Below are positions 28,106 through 34,237 of a stretch of DNA of 49,918 bases, piece by piece; the first letter of the stretch is position 1; every line of letters starts with the position of its first letter. The position numbers were made by a program, and so were the translations under genes. The DNA comes from a virus: the IMG/VR virus record IMGVR_UViG_3300023184_000185, positions 1-49,918 of that record; one strand, given 5' to 3'. Below the pieces are notes generated by a model. It ran no database searches and had not been told where the DNA came from. It saw only the letters and a program-made list of their open reading frames with translations.

Positions 28106-29413
28106 ATGGGAAGAATTATAACTAGCTTTTTAGATTTTGTAAACGAATCTAGAGTATTTGAGCAAGAAAAACCATCATCAGATATAAACAGTGAAATAAA
28201 CTGGGACTTTAATTTTGACTCCGGAAAATTTTTAAAATCTGATATCAGCCAAGAATTATTAACAAAAATAGAGGGGGATTTTAAAAAAACAATTCTACCA
28301 ATAATGAAAAGAGCTGACTATATTGGTCAGGTCATAACCATTAATCTAATTGCTTCTACAAGTAAAGTTACTTTAGGACCTAATGCAAAAGAAGGACTTA
28401 GTAATGCAGGGTATAAGGATCTAACAAATAGAGGTTTAGCAACTGCAAGATTAGATACCTTAGAATCAATTATAAATGATCTCCTATTTAAGTTCTTGGC
28501 TTTGAAAGACGAGAAAAAGGAAGAATTTTTAAAGAATATAAAGAATAAGGTTAAGATTAAAAAGACTCCAAAACCTAATATAGGATTAGAATATAAACCA
28601 GGATCTGATAATCCTAAAGACGAGAAATATAAGGAATTCCAAAAAATATCTTCTTCTATAGAGGTTACAGCAGAAATAATAGATGTAGATAGAAGAGTTA
28701 GTTGTGGAAAAAAAACAAATGGAAAAGGAAATAAAGGTAACGCAGAAAATAATTTTGTTGGATACGAAAAGAATGTTTTCATTATGGCAAAAGCCGGTGA
28801 TACAATGACAATAAAATTTGAACCATATACCGTTCCCGATTGTTTTATTTACAAATATATGGGCGAAAATAAACTATCAGTATTTAGTGGCAACTTTGGA
28901 GGTGTTTTAGCTGAGCCTTTTGTACAAAGCAAATACGATGATTATTTAGCAAGAGCTGAAAAGGGTGAGATTATTAAAGTAGAAAAAAGAAATATTAATG
29001 GCACCAACTATATCGTCTGGGATTACAAAAAAGTAATCAACGAGGTATACAACAATGATAATGCTTTAGTTAATGGAATTAATAAAAAGATAAAAGAACT
29101 TGGTATAAAAGGTGACATTAAAACAATACAGCCTAAATTTTTTGACAGTAATGGTAAAATCGAGATCTATTCAAATAAGCAGATTAAAGATATGCCATCA
29201 GGTGGTGATAATGCAATGGTAGCAAATACTAAAGATTATATCACCAAAAAAATACTACCAACTCCTAATGTGTGCGATCCTATTGAATTACAGCTAAAAG
29301 TTGTAAAAACATTTGTGAAAGATTCATTGGACTTGATAGTATTTTCTCCTTGTGCAGGTACATCATTTTCCTTAGATGCAACTTGTGAAGCACCTGCTCC
29401 TGCTAAGGGGTAA
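28106..29413 (+). CDS. Putative packaged protein, 435 aa
   Basis: The N-terminus MGRIITSFLDFVNES matches the shared capsid-targeting-like motif. The rest is Lys-rich with a beta-rich C-terminal half. No catalytic motif recognised. Divergent from the GMP-reductase gene and convergent with the CAP gene, whose stop it overlaps by 11 bases. Confidence 0.5.
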   Translation: MGRIITSFLDFVNESRVFEQEKPSSDINSEINWDFNFDSGKFLKSDISQELLTKIEGDFKKTILPIMKRADYIGQVITINLIASTSKVTLGPNAKEGLSNAGYKDLTNRGLATARLDTLESIINDLLFKFLALKDEKKEEFLKNIKNKVKIKKTPKPNIGLEYKPGSDNPKDEKYKEFQKISSSIEVTAEIIDVDRRVSCGKKTNGKGNKGNAENNFVGYEKNVFIMAKAGDTMTIKFEPYTVPDCFIYKYMGENKLSVFSGNFGGVLAEPFVQSKYDDYLARAEKGEIIKVEKRNINGTNYIVWDYKKVINEVYNNDNALVNGINKKIKELGIKGDIKTIQPKFFDSNGKIEIYSNKQIKDMPSGGDNAMVANTKDYITKKILPTPNVCDPIELQLKVVKTFVKDSLDLIVFSPCAGTSFSLDATCEAPAPAKG

Positions 29414-29951
29414 GAACTCCAAAATCGATATTTACTACGTATTCATCATATCCTGGGATAGTGCTTACTTTTTTAATTACTGAAATCCCTACTATATTTG
29501 GGGATTTTGGATTATCACTTTCTAACATGATTGCTTTGTGCTTTGGAGATCCGTCAAAAGATTTAATAATACTTTTAGCAATTTCTATATTAGATAATTC
29601 AGATTTAACTGCCATAGAAGGTATACTAATTTCTCCCCATATATTTTTATCAGGAGCCATTGCAGACCTTTGATCAAAATTCTTTTCTACAAATTCCTTA
29701 ATATCAAATTGTTCGTCGTGTGGTAGTTTATCTAAATGAACCAAATGATTTACTTTTGAGCATTCTAAAATATAGTTTGCATGATATTGTGCAATTTTTG
29801 AAATTGCCGTATCAAGCTTAGCAGGATTTAATCCATGTTGCTTACGGTAAATGTTAAGCTGATTTGAAACCTCTTTTTCTAATGGTGACTGTGAATAAGA
29901 AATCCCAGTAATAAGAAAAAATAAAGCTACTAATGTTATGATCTTTTTCAT
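29403..29951 (-). CDS. Secreted CAP/SCP-domain protein
   Basis: Residues 1-20 are a signal peptide (MKKIITLVALFFLITGISYS) without a lipoprotein Cys. The mature part has the CAP-domain features: NIYRKQHGLNPAKLD, AQYHANYI, and SPKHKAIML. A bacterial-type exported protein, function unclear; a role at the host envelope is likely. A promoter-like box at 29972-29979 precedes it. Confidence 0.7.
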   Translation of the reverse strand: MKKIITLVALFFLITGISYSQSPLEKEVSNQLNIYRKQHGLNPAKLDTAISKIAQYHANYILECSKVNHLVHLDKLPHDEQFDIKEFVEKNFDQRSAMAPDKNIWGEISIPSMAVKSELSNIEIAKSIIKSFDGSPKHKAIMLESDNPKSPNIVGISVIKKVSTIPGYDEYVVNIDFGVLTP

Positions 29952-29971
29952 GATTCCTTGATTTTATAATT

Positions 29972-29979
29972 CAAAAGTA
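29972..29979 (-). promoter_or_regulatory. Bacteroidota-type -7 promoter box
   Basis: The minus strand reads TACTTTTG, 21 bases before the CAP gene start. Confidence 0.4.
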
Positions 29980-30033
29980 TAGAAACTTCTACTAGGAAAA
30001 AAATGTTTTCAAAGAAATTTCTATACTTTTTTA

Positions 30034-30519
30034 TTAATCAAGGTAAACCGTCCATTGATCGTGAACCTTAGCAAAGTTTTTCATAAAGTATGTATATCCA
30101 GGTTTAAATGGACGATGTCTAAGTTTCATACCAGCTTCTTCTGGTGTTCTATCGCCTTTCTTACCGTTACATTTTGTACAGCAAGTTCCAAGGTTCTCCC
30201 ATGAGTTATCCCCTCCTCTAGATCTTGGGTATACGTGATCTATTGTTAAATCCTTCTTAGAAGGACAATATAAGCACTCAAACCCATCTCTCCTGAAGAT
30301 ATTATCTCTTGAAGGTTTAAGCTTCTTAAAAGGCAAAACTACGTACTTTAAAAGACGTATAACAGAAGGTCTTTTGTAAGTTTTTTGATCTGTTACAATT
30401 GGATTTTCTTCCACGTGTTCTAAAACTTCGGCTTTACCTTTAAATACAAGCTTAAAACCCCGAACCATGTCGGTCACACTAACTGGAGTGTAGTCGTTAT
30501 TTAATACTAGGACTTGCAT
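30034..30519 (-). CDS. HNH endonuclease
   Basis: A 161-residue protein with the HNH fold in its second half: CLYCPSKKDLTIDHVYPRSRGG, then NLGTCCTKCNGKKGD. Two CxxC pairs hold zinc and DH is the catalytic pair. The N-terminal half (NNDYTPVSVTDMVRGFKLVF) is shared with stand-alone bacterial HNH proteins. Lies at the end of the first tRNA cassette, consistent with mobile or maintenance nucleases near tRNAs. Confidence 0.85.
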   Translation of the reverse strand: MQVLVLNNDYTPVSVTDMVRGFKLVFKGKAEVLEHVEENPIVTDQKTYKRPSVIRLLKYVVLPFKKLKPSRDNIFRRDGFECLYCPSKKDLTIDHVYPRSRGGDNSWENLGTCCTKCNGKKGDRTPEEAGMKLRHRPFKPGYTYFMKNFAKVHDQWTVYLD

Positions 30520-30570
30520 AACATTTATAGTTTTCTATTTCATACTGGTTTCTCTATTTATCTATTTCAG

Positions 30571-30643
30571 TTGTCCCGCCAGGGCTCGAACCTGGAGTCT
30601 TCTGAACCAAAATCAGACGTGTTGCCAATTACACCACAGGACA
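30571..30643 (-). tRNA. tRNA-Gln(TTG)
   Basis: Full cloverleaf with acceptor TGTCCTG/CGGGACA, anticodon loop TTTTGGT and T-loop TTCGAGC. Last gene of the first tRNA cassette. Confidence 0.93.
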
Positions 30644-30650
30644 ATTTAGA

Positions 30651-30722
30651 GCCTTTGACAGGAATCGAACCTGCAACCCCTTGATTACAAATCAAGTGCT
30701 CTACCAATTGAGCTACAAAGGC
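30651..30722 (-). tRNA. tRNA-Thr(TGT)
   Basis: Cloverleaf with acceptor GCCTTTG/CAAAGGC and anticodon loop TTTGTAA. Confidence 0.95.
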
Positions 30723-30730
30723 ATAATGGG

Positions 30731-30803
30731 GTGTCGGACGGGATTTGAACCCGTGGCCTTCTGAACCACAATCAGACGCTCTAACCAACTGAGCTACCGA
30801 CAC
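30731..30803 (-). tRNA. tRNA-His(GTG)
   Basis: Cloverleaf with acceptor GTGTCGG/CCGACAC and anticodon loop TTGTGGT. Confidence 0.95.
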
Positions 30804-30805
30804 AG

Positions 30806-30878
30806 TAGCGAGTGGCAGGTTCGAACTGCCGACCTTCGGGTTATGACTCCGACGCTCTACCAACTGAGCTAACTCGCC
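30806..30878 (-). tRNA. tRNA-Met(CAT)
   Basis: Cloverleaf with acceptor GGCGAGT/ACTCGCT and anticodon loop GTCATAA. CAT could also be a lysidine-modified Ile tRNA; the sequence cannot decide. Confidence 0.9.
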
Positions 30879-30888
30879 ATAGGGGCTG

Positions 30889-30961
30889 AGCGATAGACAG
30901 GGTTCGAACCTGCGACCCCCGACTTGGAAGGACGGTGCTCTACCAACTGAGCTACTATCGC
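30889..30961 (-). tRNA. tRNA-Gly(TCC)
   Basis: Cloverleaf with acceptor GCGATAG/CTATCGC and anticodon loop CTTCCAA. The anticodon stem has one T-T mismatch. Confidence 0.92.
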
Positions 30962-31030
30962 ATTTGAGGGACACGCTTAACCCTCTTGTCTTGTGTACAT
31001 CAAGATTCACTATTTCTAGCAGCGTTTTTG

Positions 31031-31103
31031 TGGAGCTACCGGGAATCAAACCCGGGTCCTCTGAGTGCAAGTCAGAAATTTTAGTCAATTAAACTACGGC
31101 CCC
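31031..31103 (-). tRNA. tRNA-Ala(TGC)
   Basis: Anticodon loop CTTGCAC in a perfect TCTGA/TCAGA stem, T-arm CCGGG/CCCGG. The acceptor stem has weak pairs, and the D-arm is of the short TAGTTTAATTGAC type. Confidence 0.85.
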
Positions 31104-31106
31104 AAA

Positions 31107-31192
31107 TGGTCGGAGTGGAGGGATTCGAACCCCCAGTGCCGTAAGGCGGCTGATTTACAGTCAGCTGAGCAACCAATTGCTCAACACTCCGA
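31107..31192 (-). tRNA. tRNA-Tyr(GTA), ordinary copy
   Basis: Class II tRNA with a long variable arm, anticodon loop CTGTAAA, acceptor TCGGAGT/ACTCCGA and an encoded ACCA end. Confidence 0.95.
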
Positions 31193-31196
31193 AGTG

Positions 31197-31268
31197 CGGG
31201 GATACTAGGATTCGAACCTAGGACCTAACGATTAACAGTCGTTTGCTCTACCGCTGAGCTATATCCCC
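31197..31268 (-). tRNA. tRNA-Asn(GTT), ordinary copy
   Basis: Cloverleaf with acceptor GGGGATA/TATCCCC and anticodon loop CTGTTAA. A second, permuted Asn tRNA lies at 34267-34346. Confidence 0.95.
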
Positions 31269-31272
31269 GAAT

Positions 31273-31354
31273 AAGATTAGAGAATATTAGAGGGAGTTTG
31301 TTTTTGTACAAATTAAGAGTTTGTGAAGTAACTCCCTGCACCGCTTCTAATCTT
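31273..31354 (-). repeat. Two-helix RNA motif, copy 1 (no tRNA inside)
   Basis: Minus strand: outer helix AAGATTAG/CTAATCTT, loop with GCGG, inner helix AGGGAGT/ACTCCCT followed by the invariant TTACTTC, and a 3' loop ending TTCT before the outer arm. The ~30-base interior holds no tRNA. It sits between tRNA-Val and tRNA-Asn and touches the encoded CCA of tRNA-Val. Confidence 0.7.
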
Positions 31355-31431
31355 GGTAGTCTGTGAGGGATTCGAACCCTCGACCCTCTGCTTGTAAAAC
31401 AGATGCTCTGAACCAGCTGAGCTAACAGACT
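31354..31431 (-). tRNA. tRNA-Val(TAC)
   Basis: Cloverleaf with acceptor AGTCTGT/ACAGACT, anticodon loop TTTACAA and encoded CCA. Confidence 0.95.
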
Positions 31432-31544
31432 ATTTTTGGCTGACCTATAGAATCTTTCCTATTTTCTTCGGTATAGGTACCATCATGGGCTCCGTTAATT
31501 GATTCATCTTTATAACCCCATACGGAACAAGCAGGGTAACCAAG
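31432..31544 (-). other. Non-tRNA spacer with coding-like sequence
   Basis: Between tRNA-Ile and tRNA-Val, 113 bases hold no tRNA. One minus-strand frame is open for about 40 codons (ending DSIGQPKIVC) with no convincing start; it reads like the end of a real protein. An inverted repeat ACCTATA/TATAGGT lies within. It could be a gene remnant. Confidence 0.35.
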
Positions 31545-31619
31545 TTGGCAGTGAGGGAATCGAACCCACGACCTCTGACGTATCAGATCAGCGCTCTAAA
31601 CCAACTGAGCTAACTGCCA
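31545..31619 (-). tRNA. tRNA-Ile(GAT)
   Basis: Cloverleaf with acceptor TGGCAGT/ACTGCCA and anticodon loop CTGATAC. Confidence 0.93.
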
Positions 31620-31626
31620 ATATAAG

Positions 31627-31715
31627 TGGCGGAAGGTGAGGGGCTCGAACCCTCGCGTCCTAATGGACCTATCAGTTTAGCAAACTGACCTCTTCACCAA
31701 CTTGAGTAACCTTCC
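31627..31715 (-). tRNA. tRNA-Ser(GCT)
   Basis: Class II tRNA with long variable arm, anticodon loop TTGCTAA, acceptor GGAAGGT/ACCTTCC, encoded GCCA. Confidence 0.95.
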
Positions 31716-31716
31716 T

Positions 31717-31833
31717 TTATTTTCTTTTAATTAATCTTTTAATTCTTTTAATTATAGAATTTTTTTTAATAACTGATGGTGCTCTAAGTATACTCTTAGA
31801 TGATTCCATTTCTCCTCTACTTACTATTTTCAT
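31717..31833 (-). CDS. Very basic 38-aa peptide between tRNA genes
   Basis: ATG at 31833, stop at 31717, exactly filling the gap between tRNA-Cys and tRNA-Ser. The product is basic, with an amphipathic end rich in Ile/Lys/Arg (IIKRIKRLIKRK). Not recognised. It could bind RNA or membranes. No ribosome site is expected in Bacteroidota, so the support is the open frame, its fit to the gap and its composition. Confidence 0.45.
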   Translation of the reverse strand: MKIVSRGEMESSKSILRAPSVIKKNSIIKRIKRLIKRK

Positions 31834-31847
31834 TTTTTCTTTTTTTG

Positions 31848-31918
31848 AGGTCCCTACTGGATTCGAACCAGTGTAGAAGGTTTTGCAGACCTCCGCCTAA
31901 CCACTCGGCTAAGGGACC
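31848..31918 (-). tRNA. tRNA-Cys(GCA)
   Basis: Cloverleaf with acceptor GGTCCCT/AGGGACC and anticodon loop CTGCAAA. Confidence 0.93.
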
Positions 31919-31933
31919 ATTGTTTATTTTTAG

Positions 31934-32006
31934 AGACTCCACCTGGATTCGAACCAGGATCAGATCATCCGTAGTGATCCATTCTAATCCATTGAACTAC
32001 AGAGCC
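31934..32006 (-). tRNA. tRNA-Arg(ACG)
   Basis: Cloverleaf with anticodon stem GATCA/TGATC and loop CTACGGA, T-arm CCTGG/CCAGG. The acceptor has several G-U pairs. The A34 would need deamination to inosine. Confidence 0.88.
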
Positions 32007-32011
32007 AAATA

Positions 32012-32136
32012 TGGTGGGGAAGGGAGGATTCGAACCGTCCTATTTGATCATTTACAGTGATTTGCGATGTATCTCTATTCATTGCTATCATTGCTGAAGA
32101 ATACCGAAAGAGCTTTTTCCATTTAGCTTCTTCCCC
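32012..32136 (-). tRNA. tRNA-Tyr(GTA) split by a ~50-nt linear insertion
   Basis: Acceptor GGGGAAG/CTTCCCC with encoded ACCA, anticodon loop CTGTAAA, T-loop TTCGAAT. About 50 bases (roughly 32063-32111) interrupt it between the D-arm and the anticodon arm. The insertion has the parts of the two-helix motif in linear order: inner arm CTCTTTC, loop ending TTCT, a TCA-GCAA-TGA hairpin, TAGCAAT, inner arm GAATAGAG, then GATACATC. The T-stem has one bulged C. A second, ordinary tRNA-Tyr lies at 31107-31192. Confidence 0.7.
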
Positions 32137-32142
32137 ATTTAG

Positions 32143-32215
32143 CACGCCAGGTAGGAATCGAACCTACAACCTTTGGTTTTGGAGACCAACACTCTACCAA
32201 TTGAGCTACTGACGT
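32143..32215 (-). tRNA. tRNA-Trp(CCA)
   Basis: Cloverleaf with acceptor ACGTCAG/CTGGCGT and anticodon loop CTCCAAA. Confidence 0.94.
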
Positions 32216-32221
32216 GTGTAG

Positions 32222-32295
32222 TGATCCCGCCGGGGCTCGAACCCGGGACTCCCTCATTAAAAGTGAGGTGCTCTAGCCAACTGAGCTACGAGATC
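32222..32295 (-). tRNA. tRNA-Lys(TTT)
   Basis: Cloverleaf with acceptor GATCTCG/CGGGATC and anticodon loop CTTTTAA. Confidence 0.95.
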
Positions 32296-32365
32296 ATTAT
32301 ACTAAACTTGTTTTTGTTATAGTAAACCTATATAGTTTATTATGACAATTTCTTGTTTATCATCG

Positions 32366-32438
32366 TGGGGTGGGTGGGTATCGAACCCACTCCTTCGGAT
32401 TTTCAGTCCGGCGCAATCACCTGATCTGCCACCACCCC
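32366..32438 (-). tRNA. tRNA-Phe(GAA), ordinary copy
   Basis: Cloverleaf with acceptor GGGGTGG/CCACCCC and anticodon loop CTGAAAA. First tRNA of the first cassette. A permuted Phe tRNA lies at 37329-37406. Confidence 0.94.
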
Positions 32439-32448
32439 AAGTTTCCAG

Positions 32449-32461
32449 TATGTCAAAGAAC
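32449..32461 (-). promoter_or_regulatory. boxA-like antitermination site, cassette 1
   Basis: The minus strand reads GTTCTTTGACATA, close to the rRNA-leader boxA (E. coli GCTCTTTAACAAT) bound by NusB/S10. It lies between the leader terminator and tRNA-Phe. Confidence 0.6.
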
Positions 32462-32463
32462 AT

Positions 32464-32499
32464 AAAAAAAGGCTCCGATTTTTGATCGAAGCCTTTTTT
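32464..32499 (-). terminator. Leader terminator (attenuator), cassette 1
   Basis: The minus-strand hairpin arms AGGCTTCGAT/ATCGGAGCCT are followed by seven Ts. It stands between the leader ORF and the tRNAs, so read-through is needed for tRNA expression. The 5' arm CTTCGATCA is perfectly complementary (9 bases) to TGATCGAAG at 32532-32540, the end of the leader ORF, giving a mutually exclusive antiterminator. Confidence 0.8.
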
Positions 32500-32527
32500 A
32501 CATAATATTTTTTATGAATATCCGTAG

Positions 32528-32629
32528 TTAACTTCGATCAGGCTCTTTCACGGCCCAAAACGCCATCCCTTGATAGCCCTTATTTTGGCTAATCGTGCGA
32601 TTGATGTTATGTGTACTACAGTTTTTCAT
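32528..32629 (-). CDS. Leader peptide of tRNA cassette 1, 33 aa
   Basis: ATG at 32629, stop at 32528. Its 33 codons include Cys, His, Trp, Tyr, Phe, Gln and Met, and every one of the 16 amino acids served by the cassette's tRNAs, but no Leu, which the cassette also lacks. Ser codons are AGY, Arg codons CGN and Ile codons ATY, matching Ser(GCT), Arg(ACG) and Ile(GAT). Extra residues are Glu, Pro and Asp at the end (KEPD). The last codons overlap the antiterminator strand. Inferred role: a ribosome stalled on a codon lacking charged tRNA frees that strand and lets transcription pass the terminator. Confidence 0.6.
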   Translation of the reverse strand: MKNCSTHNINRTISQNKGYQGMAFWAVKEPDRS

Positions 32630-32698
32630 TTTTGTCTTTCTAAAACGTCTTTTCAGTTCGTTATGTTTGTTATATATCTTTCTTCTTTAAAAGTTTCA

Positions 32699-32706
32699 CA
32701 AATATA
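32699..32706 (-). promoter_or_regulatory. Promoter -7 box of tRNA cassette 1
   Basis: The minus strand reads TATATTTG, about 70 bases before the leader ORF, just after the HAD gene stop and in the same direction. Confidence 0.5.
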
Positions 32707-32741
32707 GATCTTTTTTCTTTATAAAAAAACTTTTTTGCGAT

Positions 32742-33314
32742 TTATTTTAAAAAATTTATGATCCTTTCTTTTATTCCGTTTTGTTTTATACCTTCTGTTA
32801 TTTTAGGGGTATGTACAAAATTAGTTAATCCCCAGCCGGTACCACTTCTATCGGTAGATATGGTTTTAAAGCTCATATCAAGATCATCGATTGATACCCA
32901 ATGTGTAACCTCGGGATGACCATTTAACCATTCTTGGATTTCTAAAGTTCTTGATGCTTCTAAATCCCATTCTGGATGCCATTCTTGTTTTTCTGGTAAC
33001 TTGTAAGATCCGGGTGTAAAATCTATTGGCTTTCTGATAATTCCTTGTTGCTCATAGTATTCACCCATTTCCTCTACTGTTGCCCATTTCTTCCAATCTG
33101 AAGAAACCACTATTTCAGCTCCTGTTTCTTCTAAGATAGCATTTAAAACATTTATTGCTTTCTTATCAAAATTATCAAATCTACAATCAACAGGGAAATT
33201 CATAGGAGTCCAAGAAAGTTTTCTATTCTCAACTTTCATTTGCTTCTTGTGTCTCCCCCCAAATTGTTGAGAGAGACAAATTACCCCATCGTGATCTAAG
33301 AATATAACTTTCAT
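32742..33314 (-). CDS. HAD phosphatase resembling the RNA-repair (Swiss-army-knife) HAD family
   Basis: A 190-residue HAD-fold protein: motif I FLDHDGVI (residues 5-12), motif II VVSSDWKKW with SSDW typical of the HAD domain found in RNA repair proteins, motif IV SIDDLDMSF (about 150). It could remove 3' or 2',3'-cyclic phosphates from cut RNA, which would suit the neighbouring split tRNAs. This link is inference; it could also act on nucleotides. One base separates it from the cyclophilin stop. Confidence 0.65.
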   Translation of the reverse strand: MKVIFLDHDGVICLSQQFGGRHKKQMKVENRKLSWTPMNFPVDCRFDNFDKKAINVLNAILEETGAEIVVSSDWKKWATVEEMGEYYEQQGIIRKPIDFTPGSYKLPEKQEWHPEWDLEASRTLEIQEWLNGHPEVTHWVSIDDLDMSFKTISTDRSGTGWGLTNFVHTPKITEGIKQNGIKERIINFLK

Positions 33315-33746
33315 TTAATTAATAATTTCTATAGAATTAATTTTATCACCTTGTTGTATAGCATCAATTACTTCTAATCCTTCTACTACTTTACCAAAGC
33401 AAGTGTGGTTTCTATCTAAGTGCTGTGTGTTTTGTCTGCTGTGACAAATAAAAAATTGTGATCCTCCAGTATTTCTACCAGCATGAGCCATTGAAAGTAC
33501 TCCACGATCGTGATATTGGTTATTACCGTTTAATTCGCAAGGAATAGTGTAACCTGGTCCGCCAACTCCAGTACCTTGTGGGCATCCACCTTGTATTACA
33601 AAATCAGGAATTACTCTATGGAAATTTAATCCATTATAGAATCCTTGATTTGAAAGATTAACAAAGTTTTCTACTGTTTTTGGAGCATCTTCAGCAAAGA
33701 ATTCCACGGTCATGTCACCTTTTGATGTTTTAATTATAGCTTTCAT
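33315..33746 (-). CDS. Cyclophilin-type peptidyl-prolyl isomerase
   Basis: A minimal 143-residue cyclophilin with [13 protein letters not shown] (catalytic Arg), the glycine-rich [14 protein letters not shown] and GGSQFFICH. No signal peptide, so cytoplasmic. Cotranscribed with the HAD gene, downstream of tRNA-Leu(TAG). Unusual cargo for a phage; probably acquired from a host. Confidence 0.92.
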   Translation of the reverse strand: MKAIIKTSKGDMTVEFFAEDAPKTVENFVNLSNQGFYNGLNFHRVIPDFVIQGGCPQGTGVGGPGYTIPCELNGNNQYHDRGVLSMAHAGRNTGGSQFFICHSRQNTQHLDRNHTCFGKVVEGLEVIDAIQQGDKINSIEIIN

Positions 33747-33762
33747 ATTTTAAGTTTTTTTG

Positions 33763-33843
33763 TACCCAAGGCCGGATTCGAACCGGCACGTCCTTCGACA
33801 CTAGTTCCTAAGACTAGCGTGGCTACCATTACACCACTTGGGC
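33763..33843 (-). tRNA. tRNA-Leu(TAG)
   Basis: Class II tRNA with anticodon loop CTTAGGA in stem CTAGT/ACTAG and acceptor GCCCAAG/CTTGGGT. Confidence 0.93.
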
Positions 33844-33848
33844 AAAGT

Positions 33849-33987
33849 AAAAGATGAAGAAAACAGGAAAGGTGTATTTGTATTGCATAAAGCAGGAGTT
33901 GAACCTGCGACCTTTTATTCCCAAAATAAACGCTCAACCAACTGAGCTATTCACGCGAAGTAACCTTATCCATTGCTATCATCTTTT
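33849..33987 (-). repeat. Two-helix RNA motif, copy 2, enclosing tRNA-Pro
   Basis: Outer helix AAAAGATGA/TCATCTTTT (9 perfect pairs), 5' loop TAGCAAT, inner helix GGATAAGG/CCTTTCC with one bulge, then GTTACTTC, and a 3' loop ending TTCT. The interior is a complete, non-permuted tRNA. Confidence 0.75.
33884..33956 (-). tRNA. tRNA-Pro(TGG), linear copy inside the two-helix motif
   Basis: Intact cloverleaf with acceptor GCGTGAA/TTTATGC and anticodon loop TTTGGGA. Its first base follows directly after the motif block GTTACTTC. Another Pro(TGG) gene lies at 40175-40247. Confidence 0.9.
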
Positions 33988-34084
33988 GTGGATCTTGAGG
34001 AATCGAACCTCGTACTCTTTACAATGTTTAGTAATTGTTACTAACCCTTGGAGAGGGGTGTGATGCCATTTCACCAGAGACCCA
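33988..34084 (-). tRNA. Aberrant tRNA with extended variable region (perhaps Gly TCC)
   Basis: Acceptor TGGGTCT/AGATCCA pairs fully and the T-loop TTCGATT is normal. The anticodon arm allows either a 7-base loop TCTCCAA lacking U33 or an 8-base loop CTCTCCAA. About 30 bases with overlapping hairpins (TAGTAA/TTACTA, ACAAT/ATTGT) replace the variable loop. Its end abuts motif copy 2. Isotype uncertain. Confidence 0.5.
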
Positions 34085-34088
34085 AAAA

Positions 34089-34232
34089 TAGAACGAGAAT
34101 ATCGAATAGAGTGTTAATCATTGTATAATCGTTTATGAGACGATCGACTTATCCACTTGTCTAATCTGCCCGGAGGCAAATATAGGATTCGAACCTATGT
34201 ATGCGAAGTAACTCTAATCTTGCTACGTTCCA
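34089..34232 (-). repeat. Two-helix RNA motif, copy 3, enclosing permuted tRNA-Met
   Basis: Outer helix TGGAACG/CGTTCTA, loop TAGCAAG, inner helix GATTAGAGT/ACTCTATTC with one mismatch, GTTACTTC, 3' loop GATATTCT. Confidence 0.7.
34118..34198 (-). tRNA. Circularly permuted tRNA(CAT), break in the variable loop
   Basis: In transcription order the T-arm and 3' acceptor strand (ending ATTTGCC, 34175-34181) come first, then a 4-base linker, then the 5' acceptor strand GGCAGAT (34164-34170), the D-arm and the anticodon arm ATCGT-CTCATAA-ACGAT (34128-34144). All seven acceptor pairs form. The break falls in the variable loop. Anticodon CAT: Met or lysidine-type Ile. Confidence 0.7.
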
Positions 34233-34237
34233 ATAAT

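Noticed and set aside
30962-31030. Possible degenerate tRNA between tRNA-Ala and tRNA-Gly
   Set aside because: A TCTTG/CAAGA stem with a 7-base loop and a GAGGG/CCCTC stem exist, but there is no canonical T-loop and no acceptor pairing.
30567-31088. Long minus-strand open frame (173 codons)
   Set aside because: It is a translation of the tRNA genes Gln to Ala; the tRNA folds explain the sequence.
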